The notes under the pieces were generated by a model. The model was not told the origin of the DNA, did not search any database, and saw only the letters and a program-made list of their open reading frames with translations. Shown here piece after piece: positions 25,123-34,759 of a DNA stretch of 35,838 bases; position 1 is the first letter of the stretch; each line of letters begins with the position of its first letter. The translations under genes were made by a program, and so were the position numbers. The DNA is from Bifidobacterium jacchi (lineage in GTDB: Bacteria > Actinomycetota > Actinomycetes > Actinomycetales > Bifidobacteriaceae): positions 14,135 to 49,972 of the forward strand of contig NZ_RQSP01000011.1 in NCBI RefSeq assembly GCF_009078285.1, given 5' to 3'.

Positions 25123-27752
25123 GCACGAGCACTCAAATCGGACGGTTGCTGGCGGCGCGGTTCGCCGGCTACGACGGCACCGTGTACGGCGAGGGGCGCG
25201 TGGTGTTCTGGCATGACGAGCACGGCGAATTCGCCGATCTGCTGGGTGAGATCGCAGGGCCGCAGGCCGCCGACGAGGCATTGCGCGACGTGGAGGTCGT
25301 GCGGCTGGAACGCAACCCGTTCGCCGTCAAACACCGCATCCTCCTAGAGCGGCCGACCACGAAGTTCCTCGTGTACCTCACCGGCAAACTGCCCGCGGAC
25401 GCGGATAATTGGCTGCTCGACCTCGAACTGGCATACGGGCCGATGTTCACCGCCGACCGACTCTCGATGATCGTCAACGAACTGTTCCCGCGCGAGGCAT
25501 CCGCCGCCACACGGGATGCGTGGCTCGCCATCATGCAACGTACCAAACCGTTCTTCGATGACGACGATCAGGTCGAGGCTCTCGCCGGGCGGCTGCGCGC
25601 GGGCGACGACGAGCGGGACTTTAAAGCGAAGATGATCGCCGTGCTGCTCGGTCTGCCGGCGGGGGAGCACAGTCTGCAGGCGATCTGGCGCGCGCTGCTC
25701 GCCCAGTATGCGCAAGGCAGTACGGGCGGCATCGAACGCATCGCCGCCGCCGGACTCGCCGACTACCACTGGAACGGCACCCGCGGCATCTACCGGTTCG
25801 ACAGTGCCCGCGAAATCGCCAAACCCACGGTCAAGGACTTCGTGCTATGGCTGTTCCGCCTCGCATGGAACGGATTCACGGATGCCGCCCACAGCGAGGA
25901 CTACTATGCGAACATCCGCCGCGACTTCGACATGTGGCGCAACGACCCGCGCTACGCGCCGACGATCCGCACGCTCGCCGAAGACGCGTTCGCCGACCTT
26001 TCGCTGGACGCGCAAATCGCCGGCATGAGCCTGGAAGAACTGGCCTCGCGCGGCATCTTCCACGAAGTGGACGAGCGGCTTACGCAACTGCTATACACAT
26101 CGTTGGGCAACGACGGCATATCCGACGACGACGTGCAGCGCATCGTCGCCGAACGCCGTTACAGCCTGTGGCATGGACGATTCGCCAAGGACTACGATGT
26201 CATCGCCGCAGCCAGCGCCCTGCGCGCCGAGCTGCGCCGCACCCGGCCCATCATGGAATCGATCGCATCCGCGGAAGGCGGATTCCACGCCTACGTCAGC
26301 GACCTGTACCAGGTGGACGGATGCTACCGTCGCTTCATCGCCGCGTGGAAGGTCCGCAACGGCTCCAACGACAACAACCTCAGGGACAGACTCGAACAGG
26401 AGTACGGCAGCTATCAGAACGATCTGAGCGTCAACTGGCAGAAGCGGGTCGGCAGGCTCGACGACTGGGCGATCGACGGCGTTGCCGCCCAGACCGACTT
26501 CTACGCGCGCAACGTGAAGAAGGTCACCGATGCCGGCAGAAAGATCGCCGTCATCATCTCGGATGCGCTGCGCTTCGAGGTGGCCGCGGAGTTCCGTGAG
26601 CGTCTGGTCAGGCAAAGCCGTTGGAACGCCACGCTCGACGCGCAGTTGGGCGTGCTGCCATCGTATACGCAGCTTGGCATGGCCGCGCTGCTGCCGCATA
26701 CGAATCTGGCGTTGAATCCGACCGACCATTACGGTGTGCTGGCGGACGGCAATCCAACCGCCGGACTGGCCGCGCGCGCCGCGATCCTCGCCACGGTGGG
26801 CGGCACCGCAGTGGACGCGGAAGCCCTGCTCACCATGAAGCGCGACGAATACCGCGAACTGGTCAAATCCTGCAGCGTGCTCTACGTCTACCACAACGTC
26901 ATCGACGCGGTCGGCGACAAAGCCGCCAGCGAAACCGGCGTGTTCGACGCTTGTTCGCGGGCGATCGACGAGCTTGACGCCATCGTCAAGCGGCTGGCAA
27001 GCGCGAACGTGACCAACATGATCGTCACCGCCGACCACGGATTCCTCTATCAGGACCACGAGGTGGCTGATGACGAATGGCTGAGCGAACGACCTTCCGG
27101 CGACGCGATATGGCAGCTCAAGCGTCGGTTCGTCATCGGGGCCGATCTCACACCCAAGCCCGCGTTCACCACGTTCCGCGCCGCGCAGGTCGCTCTTGGC
27201 GATCCGAACGGCGAGGGCGTGACCATCCAGGTGCCCAACGGCATGCATCGTCTGCGTATGCAGGGCGACGGCGCGCGCTACGTGCACGGCGGCGCGGCGC
27301 TGGCGGAGATCGTGGTGCCCGTCGTGCACATCAACAAAGGGCGTTCCTCCTCGGGAGATACGCGCGCGGTGGAATTCCGCATTCTGCAGAACACCGACCG
27401 CATCACCACCGGGCAGATCACGGTCGACTTTCTGCAGACCGAGCCCGTGGGCGGCAAAGTGCTTGCACGAACCGTGCTCGCCGGCCTGTGGGGCGTGGAA
27501 GCGGACGGCAAGGCCACGCTCATCTCCAACGAAGTGCCGCTCGCGTTCGCTTCCGAATCGAAGGAGCCGGCCGACCGGCATGTGCCGGCCACGTTCCTGC
27601 TCGCCGGCGAGGCGGACCGGTTCAACAACACCGTGGTCGAACTGCGTCTGTTTGAGCGCATCGCCGATTCCAGCCAGATGCGCCGGCTTGATGTCAAGGC
27701 CGAATACCGGCTGCAGCGCGGGCTCGTGTTCGACGACGGATTCGACTTCTAG
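25119..27752 (+). CDS. pglZ: BREX alkaline-phosphatase-fold protein PglZ
   Basis: This 877-residue protein has the alkaline phosphatase-superfamily core of PglZ: AVIISDALRFE at residues 477-487 with metal ligand Asp482, and IVTADHGFLYQ with Asp639-His640. PglZ is a defining gene of all BREX types. Members act as metal-dependent phosphodiesterases/nucleases in vitro and associate with PglX and BrxB. The N-terminal half is helical. The start at 25119 overlaps the ATPase stop and is preceded by GAAAGG. Length is normal for type 1 PglZ. brxL follows after 40 bases. Confidence 0.96.
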   Translation: MSTSTQIGRLLAARFAGYDGTVYGEGRVVFWHDEHGEFADLLGEIAGPQAADEALRDVEVVRLERNPFAVKHRILLERPTTKFLVYLTGKLPADADNWLLDLELAYGPMFTADRLSMIVNELFPREASAATRDAWLAIMQRTKPFFDDDDQVEALAGRLRAGDDERDFKAKMIAVLLGLPAGEHSLQAIWRALLAQYAQGSTGGIERIAAAGLADYHWNGTRGIYRFDSAREIAKPTVKDFVLWLFRLAWNGFTDAAHSEDYYANIRRDFDMWRNDPRYAPTIRTLAEDAFADLSLDAQIAGMSLEELASRGIFHEVDERLTQLLYTSLGNDGISDDDVQRIVAERRYSLWHGRFAKDYDVIAAASALRAELRRTRPIMESIASAEGGFHAYVSDLYQVDGCYRRFIAAWKVRNGSNDNNLRDRLEQEYGSYQNDLSVNWQKRVGRLDDWAIDGVAAQTDFYARNVKKVTDAGRKIAVIISDALRFEVAAEFRERLVRQSRWNATLDAQLGVLPSYTQLGMAALLPHTNLALNPTDHYGVLADGNPTAGLAARAAILATVGGTAVDAEALLTMKRDEYRELVKSCSVLYVYHNVIDAVGDKAASETGVFDACSRAIDELDAIVKRLASANVTNMIVTADHGFLYQDHEVADDEWLSERPSGDAIWQLKRRFVIGADLTPKPAFTTFRAAQVALGDPNGEGVTIQVPNGMHRLRMQGDGARYVHGGAALAEIVVPVVHINKGRSSSGDTRAVEFRILQNTDRITTGQITVDFLQTEPVGGKVLARTVLAGLWGVEADGKATLISNEVPLAFASESKEPADRHVPATFLLAGEADRFNNTVVELRLFERIADSSQMRRLDVKAEYRLQRGLVFDDGFDF

Positions 27753-27792
27753 CGTGGAAGCCCAGGGATGGGCATACGGGTAAGGTGGAGGC

Positions 27793-30117
27793 ATGGCAGA
27801 CGAAGAGTACAAACAGACGTCGGGCCGGGCGGCAGACGAGTCCGAGCGGACCGCGGAAAGCGACACTCCGGTAATGAGCGGCACTGAGGCGATGAGTGAT
27901 CTGGATCGCAAGGTGACCACGGAATTCTCCACGTACACGGTGCGCAAGGACCTGGTCAGCAAGGTCAAGGGCAATGCGCTCGTGCCCTCGTACGTGCTCG
28001 AATACCTGCTTGGCAGGTACGCGACCACCACCGACGAGAACAGCGTGCAGTCCGGCGTGGAGCGCGTGCGCTCCATTCTCGCGGACAACTACGTGCATCG
28101 CGAGGAAGCCAAGCTCATCCAGTCGAAGATCCGCGAAAAGGGTCAGTACAACGTCATCGACAAAGTGCAGGTGGCGCTCAACGAGAAACTTGACCAGTAC
28201 GAGGCGACATTCGAGAACCTCGGCATCAGCCATGTGGTCGTCGATTCGCAGACCATCGAGCAGAATCCCAAGCTGCTGGTCACCGGCATCTGGTGCATGT
28301 GCACGGTCGCCTACGCCTACTCCGGCGACCCGAAGGAGGTGCCGTGGCGGCTGCTTCGGCTCGTGCCCGTGCAGATGTCGCACGACGACCGGGAGAACTA
28401 CCTTGCCATGCGGGCGAAGTTCACCGCCGGCGAGTGGATCGATCTGCTCATGCAGTCGGTCGGATTCAACCCCGACATGTTCGGTCATCGGGCGAAGCTG
28501 CTGCATCTGGTGCGCATGATTCCCTTCGTAGAGCGCAACTACAATCTCATCGAACTCGGCCCCAAGGGCACCGGCAAATCGCACATCTACTCGGAATTCT
28601 CCCCGCACGGCATGCTCATCTCCGGCGGCGAGGTTACGGCCGCGAAGCTGTTCGTCAACAATTCGAGCGGGCAGATCGGCCTGGTCGGCTACTGGGACAC
28701 CGTGGCGTTCGACGAGTTCGCCGGCAAGACCAAGAAGGCCGACCGGGCGCTCGTGGACATCATGAAGAACTACATGGCCAACAAGTCGTTCTCGCGAGGA
28801 CGCAACACCATGCAGGCCGAGGCGTCCATGGTGTTCGTCGGCAACACCGCGCACAACGTGCCGTACATGCTCAAGAACTCCGACCTGTTCGAGGAGCTGC
28901 CGGCGCAATACCACGATCCGGCGTTCCTCGACCGCATCCACTACTACCTGCCCGGCTGGGAGTTCGAGCAGATTCGCTCCGAAATGTTCACCGGCGGCTA
29001 CGGTTTCGTGGTGGACTATCTGGCCGAGATCCTGCACAATCTGCGCGACGTGGACTACGGCTCGGCGTTCGAGCAGTATTTCACACTGTCGCCCACGCTC
29101 TCCACACGCGACAAGGACGGCGTGCGCAAGACGTTCTCCGGCCTGATGAAGCTCATCTACCCTGCCGGCGAGGCGAGCGCGGAGGAGATGGAGCCGCTGC
29201 TGCGCTGCGCCATCGAGGGCCGCAAGCGGGTCAAGGACCAACTGTGCCGCATCGACTCCACCATGGCTGAGGTCGATTTCAGCTACACGCGCGTCGGTGC
29301 CGCTGAGCCGATCGCCGTGCAGACGCTGGAGGAGATCGAATACCCGCAGCTGTATTGGCGCGATAGGCGAGGCGGGATCGAGGATCGGTCCGACGCCGAT
29401 TCCGCCGATGCCGGCATCGGCGCTGCGGGTGCCGGCGTTGCCGACTCCGGCGCTATGAGCGGGTCGAGCGCAGCCGGAATCGAATCCCAAGCAGCAGCCG
29501 GCGCAGTCGCCGAATCCAGCAAACCCAGCGAATCCAGCGAATCGCATGAATCCGGGGAATCGCAACCGGCCGCCGCACCGGCCCCGCAGCCAAAGCTGAC
29601 CCGCATCGAGCGCGCCGCCGCGGCCGCCAAGGAAGCCCACCGCGTGTTTGCGGAGGGCCAACGCGGCATCACGTATGACAGACTCTTCGGCGCATACGTT
29701 GCCGGTGCGCACAACATCACCATCGTGGACCCGTACATCCTGCGGCCCTATCAGATCTGCAATTTTGCTGAATTCCTGGAAACGGTGTTCAACTATACGG
29801 AACGAACCGAGGAAGTGCACGTTCATCTGGTCACCAAGTACACGGACGAGCCATTTATTGACAAGCAGATCGATGACTTGAACTCAGTGCAGAACGCGTT
29901 TAGGCAACTGGGCATCATCGTCACCTACGAGTTCAGTGACACCGTTCACGACCGGTCCATCGTGACTGACACGGGATGGATCGTGGGTCCTGGCCGCGGT
30001 TTGGATATCTTCCAGCAGTATGACACCTCATGGCTCAATCCTATGACACGCAAGCAGCAGCTGCGCAGGGTCAGGGCATTCACCGTCTTCTATCATCGCG
30101 ACCGGTCCGGCAACTGA
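27793..30117 (+). CDS. brxL: BrxL, AAA+ BREX protein with MIT_C-like C-terminal domain
   Basis: This 774-residue protein has the BrxL N-terminal DNA-binding part and an AAA+ core with Walker A GPKGTGKS at residues 256-263 and Walker B VAFDEFAG at 304-311. BrxL forms ring-shaped, MCM-like ATPase complexes on DNA and is needed for defence. A long Ala/Ser/Glu/Pro linker occupies about residues 525-600. Residues about 620-774 (ITYDRLFGAYVAGAHNITIV, later HDRSIV, then GRGLDIFQ) look like the MIT_C/phospholipase-D-like domain of the longer BrxL family (Lon-related), not a Ser-Lys Lon protease domain, which I cannot find. GGTGGAGG precedes the start. It is the last gene of the island. Confidence 0.92.
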   Translation: MADEEYKQTSGRAADESERTAESDTPVMSGTEAMSDLDRKVTTEFSTYTVRKDLVSKVKGNALVPSYVLEYLLGRYATTTDENSVQSGVERVRSILADNYVHREEAKLIQSKIREKGQYNVIDKVQVALNEKLDQYEATFENLGISHVVVDSQTIEQNPKLLVTGIWCMCTVAYAYSGDPKEVPWRLLRLVPVQMSHDDRENYLAMRAKFTAGEWIDLLMQSVGFNPDMFGHRAKLLHLVRMIPFVERNYNLIELGPKGTGKSHIYSEFSPHGMLISGGEVTAAKLFVNNSSGQIGLVGYWDTVAFDEFAGKTKKADRALVDIMKNYMANKSFSRGRNTMQAEASMVFVGNTAHNVPYMLKNSDLFEELPAQYHDPAFLDRIHYYLPGWEFEQIRSEMFTGGYGFVVDYLAEILHNLRDVDYGSAFEQYFTLSPTLSTRDKDGVRKTFSGLMKLIYPAGEASAEEMEPLLRCAIEGRKRVKDQLCRIDSTMAEVDFSYTRVGAAEPIAVQTLEEIEYPQLYWRDRRGGIEDRSDADSADAGIGAAGAGVADSGAMSGSSAAGIESQAAAGAVAESSKPSESSESHESGESQPAAAPAPQPKLTRIERAAAAAKEAHRVFAEGQRGITYDRLFGAYVAGAHNITIVDPYILRPYQICNFAEFLETVFNYTERTEEVHVHLVTKYTDEPFIDKQIDDLNSVQNAFRQLGIIVTYEFSDTVHDRSIVTDTGWIVGPGRGLDIFQQYDTSWLNPMTRKQQLRRVRAFTVFYHRDRSGN

Positions 30118-30348
30118 CTTTCCGACATTGGCGGCGGCTGCGGCTGGCTGGCTGCGGCTGGCTGGGGTCAGTGGCGGTTGCCTGCGGTCGACTTCGGTCG
30201 GCGGCGGATGTCTGCGGCTGATTCAGCGCGACGGGATCGCATGCATTACACTTGTACCGTTTGACCTGATATGACGTGGCGTCTGTTGTTGATGTGGCAT
30301 TGACGTGACGTTGACGAACATGCGCGAAACCATGCGAGGAGGAACCCG

Positions 30349-31407
30349 ATGAATCCGAGGAGAGGGCCGCTGACTGCCGGCGAGAAGGTGCAGTTCACCG
30401 ATCGGCGAGGCAAGCGCATCACCGATCAGCTGGTGGCCGGCGGCTGCACACAGACCGAGCATGGGCTGATCGTGCACGACGACGTGATCGGGCGCACCGA
30501 AGGCGTCGTCATCACCACGGTCACCGCCAAACGCGACGCGCAGGTCAACCAGGTGCATCCCGAACGCGACGCGGGCAAGCCGTGGAAGGCGGCGCGTGCG
30601 ATCGGCGGCTGGCAGTACGCTGTCATGCGGCCGCGGCTCGCCGACTATGTGCTGTCGATGCCGCGCGGCGCACAGATCATGTATCCGAAGGACATCGCCC
30701 AGGTGATTCAGCTCGGCGACATCCGCGCCGGCCTGCATGTGCTCGAATCCGGTGCCGGATCGGGGGCGATGAGCATCAATCTGCTCGACGCGGTGGGGCA
30801 GGGCGGGCACCTGACCACGATCGAGCTGCGGCCCGACTTCGCGCGCGTCGCCGAGGCGAACGCGACCCTGTACTACGGCGAGCGGCCCGCATGGTGGGAT
30901 CTCAAGGTCGGCGACTTCGACTCCGTGGCGGCCGGACTCGACGAGCATGCGTACGATCGCATCGTGCTCGACATGCTCGACCCGTGGAACCGGCTCGAAC
31001 AGGCGTGGCGGGTGATCGCACCCGGCGGCGTGCTGATCTGCTACATCACCACCACCACGCAGATGTCGCGCTTGGTCGAGGCGCTGCGCGAGGCGGGCCA
31101 CTGGACCGAGCCGGACATCCACGAGACGCTGGAGCGCAGCTGGAAGGCGCAGGGACTGGCCGTGCGCCCCGATCATCAGATGATCGGCCATACCGGATTC
31201 CTTGTGGTGTCGAGGGCCATGGCAGCCGGATTCGATGCGCTGCGCAAGCGCGACCGCGCCACCAAGGACACGACCACCGACATCGACTCGATGAGCGACG
31301 AGGAGCGCGCGGCGCAGCTGGAGGATCTGGAGCTGCGCGACATTTCCGATCGCAAGCTGCGCAAGGTGCTGCGCGATCTCGACGCGCAGACCGCCCGTCT
31401 CGGCTAG
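30349..31407 (+). CDS. trmI: tRNA (adenine(58)-N1)-methyltransferase TrmI
   Basis: This 352-residue protein has the TrmI plan: an N-terminal beta-barrel domain, then a Rossmann methyltransferase with VLESGAGSGAMSINLL at about residues 132-147 and VLDMLDPW at about 206-213, carrying the Asp that acts on A58 of the T-loop. A C-terminal extension of about 60 residues, rich in charged residues, is typical of actinobacterial members. GAGGAGG precedes the start. The 231-base gap after brxL contains CTGCGGCTGG repeats and no gene. This gene is the right boundary of the island. Confidence 0.95.
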   Translation: MNPRRGPLTAGEKVQFTDRRGKRITDQLVAGGCTQTEHGLIVHDDVIGRTEGVVITTVTAKRDAQVNQVHPERDAGKPWKAARAIGGWQYAVMRPRLADYVLSMPRGAQIMYPKDIAQVIQLGDIRAGLHVLESGAGSGAMSINLLDAVGQGGHLTTIELRPDFARVAEANATLYYGERPAWWDLKVGDFDSVAAGLDEHAYDRIVLDMLDPWNRLEQAWRVIAPGGVLICYITTTTQMSRLVEALREAGHWTEPDIHETLERSWKAQGLAVRPDHQMIGHTGFLVVSRAMAAGFDALRKRDRATKDTTTDIDSMSDEERAAQLEDLELRDISDRKLRKVLRDLDAQTARLG

Positions 31408-31600
31408 CTTTCGTAGCCACGCGACACGCGCCGGCGGCGCCGCTGCTGGCAGCGCCGCGTCGGCAATTGCGAATACGGCAACACGCGGGCGGAAAGTTCA
31501 CTTTCATCGGCCATAATGGTGAGCATCATTATGATTATGTAACGATGCGTTCATGGTACGTTCACGTCCGTTGCCGTGCGCGTCTCAGGCGGGAGGAATC

Positions 31601-32158
31601 ATGGCGGTAAAACTCGGCAAGGTCCGCAAGGCGATAGGCGAATACGACCACATTCTCATCATGATGCGCCACGCGCAGGCCGAACCCGGCTCCCTGACCT
31701 CCGACCGAGGTCGCGGGCTGACCGACAAGGGCCGCAAACAGGCGAAGACCGTCGCCAAAGGGCTGCTTGATCTGGGCGTCAACCCCGACCGGATCATCTG
31801 CTCGGGCGCGCAGCGCGCGGTCGAGACCTGCGAGCGCATGCTCAAGGTGTTCGGAGACGGCCCCAAGGTCGACTATCGGCAAAGCCTGTACGATGGCGGC
31901 ATGCAGGCGATTCTCGACGAGCTTGGCCACATCAAGCCCAAGACGCGCTCGGCGTTGGTGCTCGGCCACGAGCCGGTCATGTCGATCGCCAGCCAGTGGA
32001 TGGCGGATTCGCAGTCGGATCCGTCGCTGATCGATCTGCTCAATCTCGGCTTTTCGACCGCCTCGATCGCCGTGTTCGGCTCGGATACGCCGCTCGGCGA
32101 ATGGCAGCTGCATTGCGGTCGTCTGCTGGCCGTGATCAGCCCGAAGGACTTCGACTGA
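31601..32158 (+). CDS. SixA-like histidine phosphatase
   Basis: This 185-residue protein belongs to the histidine phosphatase (RHG) superfamily, with RHAQAE at residues 23-28 (catalytic His24), a second Arg in the CSGAQRAVET block, and the late VLGHEPV His. It is the size of SixA, a phosphohistidine phosphatase; the actual substrate cannot be told. I start it at 31601, where GGGAGGA lies five bases upstream; an in-frame extension to 31553 looks non-coding. The 193-base gap before it contains a GC-rich hairpin around GGCGCCGCTGCTGGCAGCG, a possible trmI terminator without a U-tract. Confidence 0.88.
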   Translation: MAVKLGKVRKAIGEYDHILIMMRHAQAEPGSLTSDRGRGLTDKGRKQAKTVAKGLLDLGVNPDRIICSGAQRAVETCERMLKVFGDGPKVDYRQSLYDGGMQAILDELGHIKPKTRSALVLGHEPVMSIASQWMADSQSDPSLIDLLNLGFSTASIAVFGSDTPLGEWQLHCGRLLAVISPKDFD

Positions 32159-32215
32159 ACGCTATCGAGCGCAACTGCTTCGGCGGACGGCCCCGCGACT
32201 GACGAGCCTATAAAC

Positions 32216-32230
32216 GTCGCTTATAGCGAC
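32216..32230 (+). promoter_or_regulatory. Palindromic site upstream of metE
   Basis: GTCGCT-TAT-AGCGAC is a perfect 6-bp inverted repeat 84 bases before metE. It is flanked by TATAA and TTATA in overlapping symmetry. It is a candidate operator for a methionine regulator, but I do not recognise a known site such as the McbR motif. No riboswitch fold is evident in 32159-32313. Confidence 0.45.
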
Positions 32231-32313
32231 ACTCAAGTTTGTCTGATGCCATGCGATTGGGGAGGGCGTGATAAGGTGGCGTGGTTGAGATTGTCATAGC
32301 ATCGGGAGGATTC

Positions 32314-34614
32314 ATGTCCACACTGACTTCCGTCTCCGGTTTTCCCCGCATCGGGCAGAATCGAGAACTGAAGAAGGCCATCGAAGGATACTGGAAGGGA
32401 GCCAACGGCCTTGATTCCGTCAAGGCCACGGCCAAGGAACTGCGAGCCAGGCACTGGCGCCTTCAGCAGCAGGCCGGCGTCGAGCTGATCCCCAGCAACG
32501 ACTTCAGCTACTTCGATCAGATGCTGGACACCGCCATCCTGCTCAACGTGATCCCCAAGCGCTACGAGCGGCTCGCCTTCGAGAACCCGGAGGACACGCT
32601 CTTCTCGATGGCCCGCGGCTATCAGGGCGACAAGGGCGACGTGACCGCCCTGCCGATGAAGAAGTGGTTCACCACCAACTACCACTACATCGTGCCGGAA
32701 CTGGAGACGAGCGAGGAGATCAAGCTCAACTCCACCAAGCCGTTCGACGAGTTCAACGAAGCCAAGGAGCTCGGCATCCTCACCAAGCCGGTGCTCATCG
32801 GCCCGTACACCTTCCTCAAGCTCACACGCGGCGCCAACGCGCAGAAGCTCGAGTACGACAAGGGCCTGGTCAACTCGGTCGCCGCCGTGTATGCCGAGGT
32901 GCTCGCCCGGTTCAGTGAACTGGGAGCCCAGTGGCTGCAGCTTGACGAGCCGTATCTGGTGCTCGACAAGGAGCCGGGCGACGTGGAGCTGTTCAAGACG
33001 CTCTACACCAAGATCCTTGCCGCGAAGGCCGGTGTCAAGGTGCTGCTCAACACGTACTTCGGCCACATCGCCGACGTGTACGAGACCGTGAACCTGCTCG
33101 GATTCGACGGCATCGGCCTCGACCTCAACGAAGGCCGCGAGGAGAATCTTGAGGCCGTGGCCAAGTACGGCGTGGCCTCCAACACCACCATCTTCGCCGG
33201 CGTGATCAACGGCCGCAACATCTGGCGCAACAACTACGCCACCTCACTCGGCCTGGTGGATGCCATCAGGCAGGTCACGCCGAACGTGGCCGTTGCCACC
33301 GCGTCCTCCCTGCTGCACGTGCCGTTCAGCACCGAAGGCGAGACCGGCATCCCCGCCGACGACTTGAAGCACTTCGCCTTCGCCGTCGAAAAGCTCGGCG
33401 AGCTCAAGGAGGTGGCCGTCCTCGCCGACGCCACCGAGGATGAGAAGAAGGCGTCCGCCGCCCTCGCCGCCAATCAGGCGCTGTTCGACGGCACCCGAGT
33501 GGCCGCCGACCCGGCCGTCGCCCAGCGTGTGGCCGGGCTCACCGCAGACGATTACGTGCGCCAGCCCGCCCGCGAGGAGCGTCAGAAGCTGCAGCGTGAG
33601 GCACTCGGCCTGCCGCTGCTGCCCACCACCACCATCGGCTCCTTCCCGCAGACCAAGGAAGTTCGCGCCGAGCGCGCCAAGCTGCGCAAGGGCGAGATCA
33701 CCAAGGAAGCCTACGATGAGTTCATCAAGGCCCAGATCGACGCCTGCATCAAGCATCAGGAGGAGATCGGCCTGGACGTGCTGGTCCACGGCGAATTCGA
33801 ACGCAACGACATGGTCGAATACTTCGGCCAGAACCTCAACGGCTTCCTGTTCACTAAGAACGCCTGGGTGCAGTCCTACGGCACCCGTTGCGTCAAGCCT
33901 CCGATCGTCTGGGGTGACGTCTCCCGCGCCAAGCCGATCACCGTCGAATGGTCCGCATACGCACAGTCCCGCACCGAGCACGTGATGAAAGGCATGCTCA
34001 CCGGGCCGGTGACCATCCTCAACTGGTCCTGGCCGCGCGAGGACATCACCCATGAGGAGCAGACCAAGCAGCTGGCCCTCGCCATCCGCGACGAGGTGCT
34101 CGACCTCGAGGCCGCCGGCATCAAGGTCATCCAGATCGACGAGGCAGCACTGCGCGAGAAGCTGCCGCTGCGTCGCTCCGACTGGCACAAGAAGTACCTC
34201 GACTGGGCCGTGCCCGCGTTCCGTCTGGTGCACTCCGCCGTCAAGCCGACCACGCAGATCCACACGCACATGTGCTACTCGGAGTTCAACGACATCATCC
34301 GCGACATCGACGCGATGGACGCCGACGTGATCTCCTTCGAGGCATCCCGCGGCGATCTCGTGGTGCTCGATGCCATTCACGAAGCCCACTTCGAGACCGA
34401 GGCCGGCCCGGGCGTCTACGATATCCACTCGCCGCGCATCCCCTCCGAGCAGGAGATCGAGGATCGCATCTACGAAATCCTCAAGAAGATGGATGTCGAG
34501 AAGGTGTGGATCAACCCCGACTGCGGTCTGAAGACCCGCGGCAACGCCGAAACGTGGCCGAGCCTCGAGCACATGGTCGCCGCAGCCAAGGCGGTGCGCG
34601 CCAAGCTCGCCTGA
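32314..34614 (+). CDS. metE: Cobalamin-independent methionine synthase
   Basis: This 766-residue enzyme transfers a methyl group from 5-methyltetrahydrofolate-polyglutamate to homocysteine, the last step of methionine synthesis. The zinc site is complete: His652 and Cys654 in THMCYSEF, Glu676 in SFEASR, and Cys737 in [10 protein letters not shown]. The spacing equals that of E. coli MetE (His641, Cys643, Glu665, Cys726). The N-terminal half shows the start [18 protein letters not shown]. The start at 32314 has GGGAGGA seven bases upstream; an earlier GTG in frame is not needed. metF, its folate supplier, follows on the same strand after 145 bases. Confidence 0.98.
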   Translation: MSTLTSVSGFPRIGQNRELKKAIEGYWKGANGLDSVKATAKELRARHWRLQQQAGVELIPSNDFSYFDQMLDTAILLNVIPKRYERLAFENPEDTLFSMARGYQGDKGDVTALPMKKWFTTNYHYIVPELETSEEIKLNSTKPFDEFNEAKELGILTKPVLIGPYTFLKLTRGANAQKLEYDKGLVNSVAAVYAEVLARFSELGAQWLQLDEPYLVLDKEPGDVELFKTLYTKILAAKAGVKVLLNTYFGHIADVYETVNLLGFDGIGLDLNEGREENLEAVAKYGVASNTTIFAGVINGRNIWRNNYATSLGLVDAIRQVTPNVAVATASSLLHVPFSTEGETGIPADDLKHFAFAVEKLGELKEVAVLADATEDEKKASAALAANQALFDGTRVAADPAVAQRVAGLTADDYVRQPAREERQKLQREALGLPLLPTTTIGSFPQTKEVRAERAKLRKGEITKEAYDEFIKAQIDACIKHQEEIGLDVLVHGEFERNDMVEYFGQNLNGFLFTKNAWVQSYGTRCVKPPIVWGDVSRAKPITVEWSAYAQSRTEHVMKGMLTGPVTILNWSWPREDITHEEQTKQLALAIRDEVLDLEAAGIKVIQIDEAALREKLPLRRSDWHKKYLDWAVPAFRLVHSAVKPTTQIHTHMCYSEFNDIIRDIDAMDADVISFEASRGDLVVLDAIHEAHFETEAGPGVYDIHSPRIPSEQEIEDRIYEILKKMDVEKVWINPDCGLKTRGNAETWPSLEHMVAAAKAVRAKLA

Positions 34615-34622
34615 GGTGGTTT

Positions 34623-34674
34623 GCCTGCAAGCGGCTCCCTCTGATTCCCGCTGATGAGGGAGCCGTTTGCAGGC
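34623..34674 (+). terminator. Long hairpin between metE and metF
   Basis: The 18-base arms 34623-34640 and 34657-34674 pair throughout with one G-T wobble, enclosing a 16-base loop. Only GAGTTT follows, so the U-tract is weak. The inner part (GGCTCCCT...AGGGAGCC with TGATGAG) resembles the left half of the palindromic repeats inside pglX, so it may be a member of that family acting as terminator or mRNA stabiliser. Confidence 0.7.
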
Positions 34675-34715
34675 GAGTTTGCGGCTGCTGATTCGTTGTG
34701 TCAGCTTGTGACGTT

Positions 34716-34735
34716 TCCCCCTCGCCGAGGGGAAC
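34716..34735 (+). repeat. Small CCCCTCG/CGAGGGG palindrome before metF
   Basis: TTCCCCCTCGCCGAGGGGAA forms a short stem about 25 bases before the metF start and ends before its ribosome site AAGGAGG. Its CCCCTC...GAGGGG core resembles the left stem of the pglX repeat copy 2. Confidence 0.5.
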
Positions 34736-34759
34736 GATAATGCGTGTAAGGAGGCTACT

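Noticed and set aside
26091-28088. A 665-codon minus-strand frame across the pglZ end and brxL start
   Set aside because: It crosses two well-supported genes and the gap between them and lacks any family signature.
27793-30117. Reading BrxL as an active Lon protease
   Set aside because: No Lon Ser-Lys region is visible and the C-terminus matches another domain pattern.
32159-32313. Possible riboswitch (SAM, cobalamin) before metE
   Set aside because: The leader is short and shows no conserved riboswitch core; only a small palindrome is visible.
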